DNA of 64,000 nt from Coffea arabica. Its lineage: Eukaryota; Streptophyta; Magnoliopsida; Gentianales; Rubiaceae. The stretch lies in the NCBI RefSeq assembly GCF_036785885.1, contig NC_092329.1:8308001-8372000 (forward strand), read 5' to 3'. Shown here piece after piece: positions 1 to 11,700 of this stretch. A program made the translations under genes and the position numbers. The number at the start of each line of letters is the position of its first letter. Position 1 is the first letter of the stretch. The notes under the pieces are model-generated. The model had not been told where the DNA came from and ran no database searches. It worked only from the letters and a program-made list of their open reading frames with translations.

Positions 1-405
1 AATGTTATTATTCTAACCAAAAGCATGTAAATTTATCCTTTTACTTGCGTTCCACAAAAATAGAGAAATTGATCTCAACTTTTCAATTGATTCCCATATC
101 CTCGTCTCTCTCCCTCTCTCGACCATATCCCTCAACAACAGAACCCTCATTTCTCCCTCTATCATCTGAACAAATACGCTTCCCATTCCTCAAAAATCAT
201 CTTCTTCTCCCACGCTCCCAGATTTAATACCAAAATTCAACCAGAGCCTAAGTTCCTCCACCCAGTTCAATAACCACATGCTCAAAATATTTATTGTAGA
301 AAGCATCCGTAGATACAATTCAATCATCAAACTAAGATCAAACCAAGACCAATGATCAAGAATACACTATTGGGCTGAATAGACGCTACAAACTAAAATG
401 TTAAG

Positions 406-465
<60 letters not shown>

Positions 466-1308
466 GCGGCACTCTGACGCTGTTAACAATGAATAGGTGA
501 TAACAGCAGCTGATTTGTTATGGAGAATTAATAAATAAGAGAAGCCTCAAATTTTACAAGTGAAAATTAGTGTCTATGGACCTGTCTGGTGTTTTGTTTA
601 AGAAGAAGTCAATATTAATATTGACTTTAAAGTCGATTTTCACATCTCCTTCTATATATTAAGAAATCAAATAAACTTTCAATATTTATTTAATCTCGAA
701 TTATACACAAAGTATTTTCATAAAGAACCCTGAAAAGCAACATAACATGAATTCAGCAAGCTATCCGAAGGTAGGAGCAAATTAAGGTGAACGAGAGTTC
801 AATCTCAACATGACTAACAATAATAAACGTGTCAGAAAGAACTACAGAGCATGAAAATGGTCAAAAGCCTCACAGAAAACAGCAATGTCAATATTTTTTT
901 TCACTCCACATTCTAAAGAACCACGCTTTCTCTTCACAAGAAAAGCATCACAAGCTACCAAGTATCAAGAAAAACATAGAAATTACATACCAGAACTCAA
1001 GATAAGAATGCAAGTCAGGAATTTATTCAATTTCCTCCAACACACACACACACACACAAAGTTGGACAGAAAACTGAAAGAACCCACGAAATATTTGAGC
1101 TTGTTTTCCGAAATTGAAAATTGTAGCATACAAAGAAATGCTCAACCAGTAGAACTTCAGCAGATAGTGCACCATTTCCAGCTGTTATAAAATACATGTC
1201 TTTTTGACTACCTAGTCTGTCTAGCCCGAAAAATTAAAAATGCTAAAAATAAGTAACTGAAAAAGAATAAAAACCAAAAGCACTCATAAGGGAACAAACT
1301 AGTTTTAC
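1..1308. other. unassigned left-edge DNA
   Basis: No family was recognised on either strand. The stretch contains an AT microsatellite (411-462), a CA run near 1039-1056, and pyrimidine-rich DNA around 100-240. If the candidate minus-strand first exon at 1309-1350 is real, this stretch would be its first intron and later exons. One possible minus-strand exon lies about 987-1070, between an acceptor-like TTTCAG and a donor-like CTG/GTATGT. None of this is firm. Confidence 0.3.
411..462. repeat. (AT)n microsatellite
   Basis: About 50 bases of nearly uninterrupted AT dinucleotide, directly visible. Confidence 0.95.
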
Positions 1309-1350
1309 CGGGCAACTTGACGGAGAGATTGCCGCCGTCGATAACGCCAT
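1309..1350 (-). CDS. possible first coding exon of an unidentified minus-strand gene
   Basis: A GC-rich patch (about 1310-1435) stands out from AT-rich surroundings. On the minus strand an ATG at 1350 opens a frame of 14 residues (MALSTAAISPSSCP) ending at a plausible donor, CCG/GTAAAAC. The Ser/Ala-rich start would suit an organelle targeting peptide. Further upstream on that strand are TGGGCC (1462-1467) and TGGGCT (1592-1597), the Site II elements common in plant housekeeping promoters. The plus strand also has a stop-free frame across the patch (to about 1491) but without an ATG. I do not recognise the protein and could not follow it into later exons. Confidence 0.22.
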
Positions 1351-1461
1351 TTTTGCTGCTATCTCCGCCGGTGTTGATCAGGATTCATTAGCGGCATCGT
1401 TCTCACACGGTATTGTGGAGTATTTGTCTATTGCAACTACCACATCTTGCCTTTTTTATGT

Positions 1462-1597
1462 GGGCCAGAAGTTGTTCCCTCATCTTTGACCCAAAAGGTG
1501 TTCTGTTTACATGATGAGATTGGTCGGGTCCATTTTTATCTTTACAGTTGTTGGCCTTGACCACTCTGTAATCTTCGACCCGACAAAAGTCTGGGCT
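1462..1597 (-). promoter_or_regulatory. Site II (TGGGCY) motifs, candidate promoter
   Basis: Two TGGGCY hexamers (1462-1467 and 1592-1597) lie 110-250 bases upstream of the possible minus-strand start at 1350. Such motifs are known from promoters of ribosomal, mitochondrial and cell-cycle genes. The motifs are seen; the promoter role is inference. Confidence 0.25.
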
Positions 1598-1749
1598 TGG
1601 TACCTTACGAACAGGCCATTCTTAAAAGGCCCGGCTTTTGCTTTTTGCGGACCATGAACATTGGATTGGGGTTCATCTAAAATACGGCACCGGGCAAAAT
1701 TTGTAGATGCTAGGTTACAAAATTGTGACCTGAAAGTCTATATTTTTTA

Positions 1750-2371
1750 GGGATAATTTCAGAAACCTCCCTCAGGTTTCTAACAATTTGAATCATCCCT
1801 GCTAAAGTTTGTAGAATTACATTAACCTCTCTAAATATTATTAAAGGGCTATATTATTAACCTTCATAAAATCACGACCAAGATTTTTATAGAAAATTAA
1901 AAACAAAAACAATATCTCCTACGCACTTTTTTTTTTAGTATACTAAACACCTCGTTATAAGATGCAAAAAAAAGAATAATTTTACATTGATCATCTAGTG
2001 ATTTTTATCTACAACAAGCAACTTTCAAATCCCAACCATGTGCTCATCCTGTTAAATTTAACCAGCCTATTATGATTTCATTAAACCTCAAATCTGCACA
2101 ATTGATTTTTATTCCCAATAATCCAATCGTCAAATCCCATCAATTTTTTTCTCTTAAATAGGGGTATTTTTTCTTTTTACAAAATATTAACCTATTTAAT
2201 TTCTTTAAGAAATGAGATGGGAGTAACATAAGGTATTCATTAGATTATTTGTGTTTATATCATCAATTGTTACCTAGCCATATATTTTAACGTAGGTTTC
2301 TATAATTATTGAAATTAAGTGCAGAGACTTCAATTGTCAAAACCCTCAAGGGTGGTTTTTGAAATTAGCCC
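1750..2371. mobile_element. Mutator-like non-autonomous element, family A copy 1
   Basis: The left end GGGATAATTTCAGAAACC is mirrored by the reverse complement of the right end, GGGCTAATTTCAAAAACC, giving imperfect terminal inverted repeats of about 35 bases. The flanking 9-mers (1741-1749 and 2372-2380) agree at 7 of 9 positions, as expected for a decayed Mutator-type 9-bp target duplication. There is no coding capacity. A related copy lies at 50691-51558. Confidence 0.65.
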
Positions 2372-2858
2372 AAATTTTTAACACAAGAAAATATCTCAAA
2401 CCCTAGTGCAATATAGCCCTATCCATTTCTTTCAAATCTGATGTGCAGTGTATAGGTCTGGATCTACTGCTTGGATTACTCTGTCTGACACCATACGGAT
2501 AAGGGTTTTTATTAGGCTAGCTAGTTTGAATATACACAACATCTGAAAAGAAAATGATTTGATATTGGAATAAAAAGAATCTTTAAATCAGTCATCTAAG
2601 AAAGATTAATCTTTTTTATTTTTTCAAATTAAGGATAATGAAACGAAAAAGAAAACATCCGTGAGAATACTGGACAGAATTATCAACCAACAGCGCACTT
2701 TCAATTCCTAATTAAATAATCTGAGTCTAGCAATAGAATAGTAGTTTTCTCTAAATAGAATTCAGAATTTTCCCTAAAATTAAGTATTTTTAAGCTTAAA
2801 AAAGAAACAAATTGAGCTCTTACAATTTTGACTAGTACCGGCACTTATGCCACCACAC

Positions 2859-3029
2859 GAGATCCTCAGTGCCACTTTTTCAGTAGCAATTCAGTGTCAC
2901 TTCTATATTTATGCCAAATATTCTGTTTATTTAATTTGTCATGTGCTATTTATTTAAAATTCTTCTACCATCACGTGATAAGTGGGATTGGCACTGGATT
3001 TGACACCGAGTAGTGGCACAGAGGATTCC
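2859..3029 (+). mobile_element. 171-bp MITE, family B copy 1
   Basis: The ends are inverted repeats: GATCCTCAGTGCCACT on the left and AGTGGCACAGAGGATT on the right. The interior (starting CACTTCTATATTTATG) matches the reverse complement of 21478-21650 along its whole length. The two copies are in opposite orientation. No protein is encoded; an open frame across it is accidental. Confidence 0.75.
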
Positions 3030-6000
3030 AATGCTTGCCACTACCCTTGCATGTTCCTCAAGCAAATCCTCCTTTACCTCATCGCTCTTGTTTTGTTTTG
3101 CTTGTATCATTACCCCTATTCATTATTTTAGCATAGCCCTTAAATTGCTTTATTAAAAAAAAAACACAATCTACAAGACAACAATGTATCATCTACATTG
3201 TTCAATACTATATGCTACTTGCTTTTGAGGGGATGAAAAGTTTATTAGCCAGACAGGCCGTCACGGAACTGTATTGGAAATGCATGATTGCATAAGCAGT
3301 GCTTTACACCTATAAACTATGGAAATCTCAGTACCCTTCGTTTGAAATTGAGTGAAGGCCATTGACGGATATCTTCTTCTCCTTGGAGAGAGAATATAGG
3401 CCAATTCTTTAATCCGTTTTAGGTCCTTTCACTGCATTTTTATTTGATGAACCACTTTATCAGGTCCAAGAATAGGACAAATCTCAAGGAATTTCTCATC
3501 TTAGTGAGTGTCATTATCATAAAATAAACTAAAATTCTACAAAGATACATTGCTTAGCATCCACTAATTTAAAACTAGAAAGGTGGTGGGCATAGTCGTC
3601 GTTTGCCTCTTGTCATTGCTAGGGTAACCCTGCTCATATACCTCTATCAAGAGCCTTAATTTGGTTTTTATTACCGTCACCAAGTTGCCAGAATGTGCCC
3701 ATCAGTAACGTCAAATTTTGAAAATTTGGTCTTTTGTTTAAGGCTCTTTCTGTTCTGTTCCTTCTTACCAAGGGATATTCCTTGTCACTTTACGGAAATA
3801 AGTGTGTTTTGTTTGCATATATATAGTTAATTGTAAAGAACTTATTTTTCTGGTTACTTGCATAAGCAATGCTTTTTTCTTGGATGTTTATGGCAGCTTA
3901 TCTGTATTCCTTGGGGTTTCTTGTCTGGAAAAATTCTATTTGCTCAGTATTTTAAGCAATAAAAACAAGGCACATGACTTTCTTGAAGATAGGAATGTAC
4001 GGTGGAATTGCAGAATATGAACCTGCTGAATATGCTCAATATTCCTGGATTTATTGGAACGTGACACGGGGACACCTAGGACACATTCTAGGGCTTCCTC
4101 TAGCTTGATTCTTTCTTTGAAAATTTTTTTTTTTTTCCAAGAGACCGCTACTGAAGAAAGAGCCATAAAAACATTGGCAGCAAAATATCATAGCCTTTGC
4201 TACGAGGAATTGTGTCTCATTATGTATGGGGTCAGTGTTCATGGAAGCTAGAAGTGTAAATTACCTACCAGTTCTAAATTATGTCAACAAGTTTCTAACA
4301 AACCGTGACAATTGCTTACCAAACAAAGGTTAGTAGCAGCAGCAAAGGTCAGCGCAGGAAATACATATTTGGTCTAAAGTGTTACAACTGTAAGCAATTT
4401 TCTTGATTGTTTTGTCAGCCATACAAAGAATCCATGTAAAAGTTCGCTTTTAAGACCTCCTAAAGTTTAGATCAAGATGAATGCACAGGATATTTTCTAG
4501 AATTGATTATCATGAAGAATCTAATTGCCTTTTGAATGCGAAATGATCAATGTGAAATGAGCTACTGTGTGATGCCTTTATTTCATGCTTGGATCTCTTC
4601 TCAGTCTTTGTATGGCAAGAATGAAATAAAAGGAATAGGAGGTATTTTGAAGAGGAAAATGGGAGAGCTGAACTAGGAAAGAGATGCTGCTTTAAAACAA
4701 GTGCAACTTTATACAGATTCTAGAACGCATGCTAGTGTTGGGGATTAAGACCGAAAGCAATATTATGTGATCATGAAATCTAGCAATCGATTGAAATCCC
4801 TCACTCGCTAAAGGATCTAATACATGTTGAACTTTGAGTGAAAGGGGAATTAGATGATATATAGTTCTGTTCAAGATTGTGAAGAATTTTTTTTCCTTCT
4901 TCCTGCAAAGGTTGAATCTGTCGCATCTTACACTTTTTAACAAAGATTTAAAATAAAAAAAAAAACCACGATAGCCGTAACGCACAAACGAGGAGAAAAT
5001 TTAGGCCTACAACTTGAGATTTTTTTTTTTTGCGTTAAAAACAAAATAATAAAAAACTATGTGAAAGTGGTGGGATTAGGCATAGATTCTGACTTGTTTG
5101 TTAAGACGTGTAAAAAATCTCCAACATGCTTCATTTCAATATCAATTCTCGTTAATAACTGCAATGTAATTTGCAATTTGGAAACAAACACATATATTGA
5201 CCATGCTCTCAAGCATAATGGGAAAACATGTTTCATTGAAGCAGTTTAATGTTGGTAGAGCTTCTGCTTCTTATTATATATTCTACTTATTCATACTCCT
5301 TGTTATGTTTACCCCTCGTTACTTTATTACACACCGTGTTCTTCTTCTGGATATTGCAAGTCGCAAACACGTATGATAACCTTCTGGACATAGCTCAATT
5401 GGTGCACAATTATACTCGTCTAAATCTTAATTGATAAGCACGTTACTGGCGTCCTGTATGCATTTGTATGAGAAAACTATATAAAGCCATCATGTCTCCA
5501 TTTCAGCCTCGCGAATGCATGGCTGGCTGGATATACATACATGTTCATGCCATGCAAGACCTGCTACACACAAAATCCAGTATTCCTAGCTGTGTATTGT
5601 AGAAAGGAATTATACAACATGCAAGTAACTCGAGGGTTGTACAAATTAGGATTTTAGCAACATCAAATAAATCTGGAGACGAATATGCACAGTTTCATTG
5701 CGCTGGCTTGATACGGACAACTAGCAAGTAACAACTATATGTCAACCTAAGTTTAAGCTAGCTGGTGAATTTCTTCTCCATCTCTGAATCATAATGTTCT
5801 CCGGAGCTGGTCAATGAAGGGATTATTCGGAGTCATTAGGATATGTACGGAATTACACTCAGGGAGAGAGGGAGAGGATAAGGCAAAGCAAAGCAACGCG
5901 ACATTGTTGACCTTAGGGTTGAAGCTGGATTAGTGTTATGGTCCTAGTATCTAACATAGGATTCTAGGTAGTACCTCCTAACTCTATGTTAGCCTAAAGG

Positions 6001-6152
6001 ACAAAAAACATAATTTACTTGGTAGTCTAGCACTTATCAGACTCCATTAACATGTTAGAATTCCTGCCTGCTTATTTAATTAAGACAGGTTGAAGATAAT
6101 AATTAACCTCAAGATTCTCAGATATCTTTGTTCTTCTTAAGGGATTGCTAGG

Positions 6153-6205
<53 letters not shown>

Positions 6206-6990
6206 TACATGACCATTTTTCTTGTGAGAAAAAATAACAAATTTATGTGAATGAGTCCCGATAATCTGATAATAATTGAATCACCTGAGTAATACAAGAA
6301 TGATTTAGTGTCATACAAAAGAAAGGCAAAGTGAATTTAAAGACTGAGAGGGCTACTTTCATAGTGCAACTCTACTACATACTCTCTGAAGTTACAAGTA
6401 ATCAACGTATAGACATTAGAATCAGGTAATATTCCAATTAATTCTACAACATCTTTTCCAAGTTCCAATGATTTCAAATGATCACAATCATTAAATTTCT
6501 TCTAAGATATCATAGAAACAAATGGCACTAAAATAATGAAAGAAGTTTGAAAAATAGCCTACTCCACAAAGCTCAACCAAGTTGTTGCCAAAATGTCAAA
6601 GGAATTTACTTTACTAGTTAGGTTCATTTTGTGGAGGCCACAATGGAAGTTTGTGGGATTTTTCAGCACATTTATGTCGAAGGAAAAACCAGCACTAATT
6701 AATTTGCACTGCTAGCTTCACCATATAGTTCAGCAGAAAAAATATACTCCCAAGCAACTTTTCCATAATTAAGATACTTCAGCTGGAGAACCAAATAAAA
6801 ATCAATTATGCATCCTGATAAAACGATCCTAGCTTCCAAGTCCTAAGTTCTCCCATTTCAACATCAAGACAACTAGATAATTTTAGTCCAAATGGAGTAA
6901 ATGAAAGGAAAAAGAAGTTTATTAGGGTTTCCGAGACAAATAATCCAAATTCAATCTCTCGTCTAATAACACAAATTTACAAATGAAATA
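3030..6990. other. intergenic DNA, no gene seen
   Basis: No conserved protein, tRNA or structured element was recognised. Scattered short open frames lack family resemblance and codon bias. It contains homopolymer runs (for example A/T runs near 3150, 4120 and 5020) and the AT microsatellite at 6154-6203. The part just below 7004 is the 3' flank of the MYB gene. Confidence 0.6.
6154..6203. repeat. (AT)n microsatellite
   Basis: About 50 bases of perfect AT dinucleotide repeat, roughly 800 bases downstream of the MYB stop codon. Confidence 0.95.
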
Positions 6991-7003
6991 TGCACGAACT
7001 TTA

Positions 7004-8371
7004 TCATGGTCCAAGGTACCTCAATTGATCAATTGCACATTCTTGCAGCGTCCCTTGTTGAAGACCCTCATAGCCGGAAGCAACAGCAGGAAGTACCAGA
7101 GAATTCATGTCCCCCCAATCTGAACTCCCTCCACAAGTATTCCCGGTCCTATGATTGACCAAAATATCCCCGCATAAGAACTCAAGACCATCTAATCTCT
7201 GAGGATTGTTACAGATCATTTGCTCGAGCCCAGCTTGAAAGCTGTTTTGTCCTTGTAAAGTTGACAAATCTGCTGCATCAATGGTGTATAGCGTTTCTGG
7301 CAAAGATGAAGTTGTATTCAAGACATCCAGGGGGGCAGAAGATAGCATATTAATCTGTTGATCATAAAGTGGTTGAACTTGCACCAACGAATTGGTACTA
7401 ACCAAAGGATACTGAAGATTGGTATTCATGGTGCCATTTGTTGGTTGATCATCATCGTCAGAAAACCTTCCTCCAAGTTTTATCAACAACTTTCTAATAG
7501 AAGCATGGTCATTAAAGCGTGGTTCTTCGTTTGAGTAGGGTACTGGAGGCAGTACAGGCAGCTCAGGCCAATAGGGACTTTGGTTACTGTTATAATCAGA
7601 GGAAGAAGAAGAAACCATATGATTAATATTTTCCCTCATCCCCTTTCGCAGGATTTCTTGCTTTTGGCTGGTACTTTTTCGAGCATGTTGATCCTTTCGC
7701 TGCTTCCCAAGGAGCTTCTTCTTCAGCCTTGTGTTCCAGTAGTTCTTTATGTCATTATCAGTTCTTCCAGGTAATTGTGCAGCAATAATTGACCACCTGT
7801 TTGTGCAAATCAAAAAGAAATGTTTAATTCGGTAATGGAAGATACTACTTGCTTTACTCAACCCTTGTCCTAATTAAGAGGAGGAAGACTACGGAACCTT
7901 AACTATGTCCAATTTGGAGTAGTTAAGAGGTTGAAAATTGTTAGGAAATATGCGACTTACCTGCTTCCAATACTAATATAGAGGCTGCATATGATGTTGT
8001 CTTCTTCTTCAGAGAATCCTCCGTGCTTAATGTTGGGACGAAGGTAGTTGAGCCATCGAAGGCGACAGCTCTTTCCGCATCTCTTGAGGCCTAATTTTAG
8101 ACACAAAACTCGTACATCAAGAAGATCATCATATGCATTAGAAATTAGAAAATCCAGTTAAGCATATTACTGTACTGTACTTAGGTCCAAGAAATTAAAC
8201 TTGAAAATCATTGAAGATCTTTGCTAGCTACGAACCGATTTTCTGAGGCAAAGCAATCCAGTTGCCTCCAGTTCCATGCTGCTCAATATAGGACTTCAGC
8301 TTAGCATCTTCTTCGGGCGACCATGGCCCTTTCTTCACGTTGGCTTTGTCACAGCATGGAGCTCTTCCCAT
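7004..8371 (-). CDS. R2R3-MYB transcription factor, RAX/Blind (subgroup 14) type
   Basis: Three exons give 352 residues: 8371-8236, 8090-7961 and 7796-7004 (TGA at 7004-7006). Both introns have GT-AG borders and sit at the positions usual for R2R3-MYB genes. The start MGRAPCCDK is the standard MYB start. R2 (about 14-61) has Trp17, 38 and 58; R3 (about 67-112) has Phe71, Trp90 and Trp109, the usual replacement of the first R3 Trp. The DNA-binding part ([42 protein letters not shown]) is typical of MYB36/37/38/68/84/87. The tail contains [16 protein letters not shown], a motif I associate with RAX and tomato Blind proteins. These are nuclear regulators of axillary meristem initiation and, for MYB36, of root endodermis. 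The exact paralogue (RAX1/2/3 or MYB36/68) is undecided. No truncation or frameshift was seen. Confidence 0.92.
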
Positions 8372-8429
8372 TTCTTTTCACTTCTGCTTCTAAGCGTAAC
8401 CCTTCTCCCTTCTTCCTTCTTGGAATACT

Positions 8430-8700
8430 AGTTTTTGTGTTTGTGTGTGTCTGTAAGAGAGAAAGAGAGCGAAGAGAGAGACTATAATAGCTGGAAAAGG
8501 ATATACATGTTTCCTGGAGCAGCGAATATCATTCAGAAAATGAGGTAGCAAAAAGGATGAAAAGATGGATAGAAAAGTATATGCCCGGATAGGAAACCAG
8601 GGTTTTTCTTCTTGTCTTTCTCATTCAAGAATCATTATATACATTGACTGTAAAAACCAGTGGGAATGTGCGCCCCATAACCTTAATTACTTGCGTTGGA
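8430..8700 (-). promoter_or_regulatory. MYB gene upstream region: TATA candidate and GA/CT-rich leader
   Basis: On the minus strand a TATA-like TGTATATAATG lies at about 8634-8643, 263 bases before the ATG. It would give a leader of some 230 bases containing a CT-rich tract (8450-8490 on this strand). Pyrimidine-rich leaders are frequent in plant promoters. Start-site placement is inference. Confidence 0.4.
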
Positions 8701-11700
8701 AAATAATTTACACGTTATAGGATGTGTGTCATGGTCCTAACCACGTTATATTTATAGCTTTAAGGAGATATGGTGTATCCACATCTAATAACAGCATGAT
8801 GTTTACAATTGCATAATCCTTCCAAATGGAACAGTAATGCTCTCATTCTAGTCAATTTTACAGCGATCTTAACTCTTCTGGCTTGTGTAGATTTACCACA
8901 ATAATTAAGGTTGACGAGGGCTTCCTAACAGTTTCATGATGGATGGTCCAAATTGGATGCGGAAAGATATATCCAGCTGCAGATCTGCGGATGATAAATT
9001 TTACAAGAGCTTAAAGCTGGATTGTTTTGTATTTTGCTGTTATCTACATATAGTGCACCAATTTGTAGATGGTAAAATAAGAAGTACATAAAAATATTCT
9101 TTTTTTTTTAAAAAAAAAAAAACAAATTAAGCCTTGACATGTACGATTTATGCAATAATTAATCAAACATAGTACTTAAAATAAGTACTTTGTATCTTTG
9201 GGATCAGATAATCATAGCTGCTGGTATATATTCTTCCTCAACGCACAGAAATCTGCAGAAATGCGGGATTATTCAATGTAAATGTGAATCTCTTACGTAG
9301 TAAAAGTTTACATGGTTGCGTGATAGGCCAAGTCATCAAGGTAATTACGGTATTACCCACCTTCCATCCTCCCTAGCTAGTTTTTTAGAGGAAAAACTGG
9401 GAAAAGGGATTGTACCACATTGCGACTTGGTTAATGATAGTCAAACATTGATAATTTATTCTTGATCATAACAACATATTTCAAACTCCATCGGAAATGT
9501 GAGAAAAAGCATGCCAATGAAACTTTTCTCCAAGAGTCAAAAAAATGTTCTAGAACCAAAAGGACGAGACTTGAACAAGTGGAAACCAAAACATGAAGCA
9601 AGAAGAAATTGCCAATTGAGTAGGTGACCAGAGATGACCTGCGAAAATGGAATATTACCCTATTAGAAAAGTTGGCTAAGTCAAAAGTAGAGGACGCATT
9701 GATGCCATATCTTGATATGGTTCATATTTCTTCTTTCTTGTACCCAATTAAACACCAAGCCTAAAGTTAGTAGTTATCACTGTTGAGAATGTGTGTTGAC
9801 GGAAAATCATACAATCAATGCCACATCTTGATACGGTTCATATTTGTTCTTTCTGAGCAACAGAGCCTGGAGTTAGTAGCTGACTCTGTTCAGATGTCTT
9901 GGCGAAAAATCATACAATCAGATTCTTTTATTTAGTATGCTCTGATGAACAAATTGTCTTTGGTGAAAAAATAGTTTGTTCGCAACGTTCGAATTTTAGT
10001 TGTTAAAGGCTGCAAAACCCCCTATATCGAATGGCAAAATCCACCCAAAACAAGCCATTTGAACAAGGTCTTTTTCCTTTCCCAATTGATTATTTAGGAA
10101 AATTCTATGGTCCCTTTTAGATATCATGCTCTCAACTTTTATCTCTCATCAAAGATAATAGTTTAAACTTTAAATATATTAACAATGTTTAATCTAAGAG
10201 TCAATAACACTTTTTTCATCATCATCTAATGCTGAATTTCACTTATGAACATGATACCTAAAAGGCACTGTAGAATCTCCTGGTTATATATCGAGGAGGA
10301 AAGTTTAAAATAAATAATCGACTTGCAGATGAAGTGAAATAATGAAGGGCCAAGTGAAGTCCCACACGGGCACTCAGGGAGTAGGGGTGCGGTGAACTTA
10401 GCCGTTTTGAGGAGCTTATTGTCACATCGATGCATTACATAATTGACTTTAACGTGGGTGTTACATATGGTCTCCAATTCTTGTCATGCCAGAAAAATCT
10501 GCAACCATCAACGTAGAGCTTCACAAAATGGATGTTTTTTTTTTTTTGCTTTCTTTTCGTTGGTTGGTCTCCTAACCTTCAGGCTGAAGGCTTTCTTTTT
10601 CTTGGTTCTTTTCTCTTTTCTTTTCCTTTTTCATTGCCTCGATTGCTGGAATCATTTAATCTTTTAAGATGACTATCCCCCATATGATTTGTAAAATGGG
10701 ACATACATGGTAAGGAATTAATTACATTATTTAGCAACTTAAATGGTAAAATGTAAATTATATCCTATCTAATCATCCACTAGAAGAAACATTAGTACGT
10801 TTAGTGATATCACTGACTGACTCTTTAATCTCTCCTTTCTTCTATGACCTTAGGAACCGCCCTCTAACCAAAAAAACTGCATCAAATATATCTAGACCTT
10901 TTTTTTTTTATATTTAAAAGTGGCCTCAGTATCTCAGTTAGACATAACGTGATACATAATATAATTGAATGCCCAATAATCAACACATCTTTCTAATATT
11001 ATACACTTTTTCCCCTTGAATGGGCATTGTGCCTCTCTTACAACTGCTGTTGAAGACTAATTAATATTGAAGTCAACTGATGCTAATTGCTAATGCTCAT
11101 TTTTGTACGAGTCCTTTCGAGCAACTTAATCCTACGTACCTTCATAAAGGCACGGGGACTTGGTCGGCAAGCTAAAGAGTTCAAAGTCAAGTTCTGTTTT
11201 GGTAGTACTCCAGTTTTTCTCCCTTTGCGATTTCTCTCTGCTTATAGCGTCATATGTCTCGGAACCTTATAATAAAAAGAAAGGGGGAAGAAGAAGATTT
11301 AAGACTTAGAATTAAAGAGGTTGAAGTCATCCTGGCTAATGTCCCCACTAATTATCATCTTGGCTAATTAATGTCCCTACTAATTATATTGGTTCTTGAT
11401 GACTATATAACATCCATGATTCTGAAACTGTTCTTACCGTTTCCAGACTGCTATAAATTTTGACAAACGTAGTCAAGTTAGCTGTCAAGACATGTACATT
11501 AAATATTTAACAACCAATCAAGACTTGTAGCATTAATAATGTTGTTTATCACTTGATGATTGAAATTGACGAGAGAGAAACAGGATTACGAGAGAGCATC
11601 TTTCAACGACAATGCTAAAGTCGTTCGCTTTTCTTTATGGACCTATACGTTTGAAATATATCTATCAAATTGACCGAGTTAATCGTCCATGACGATTTCC

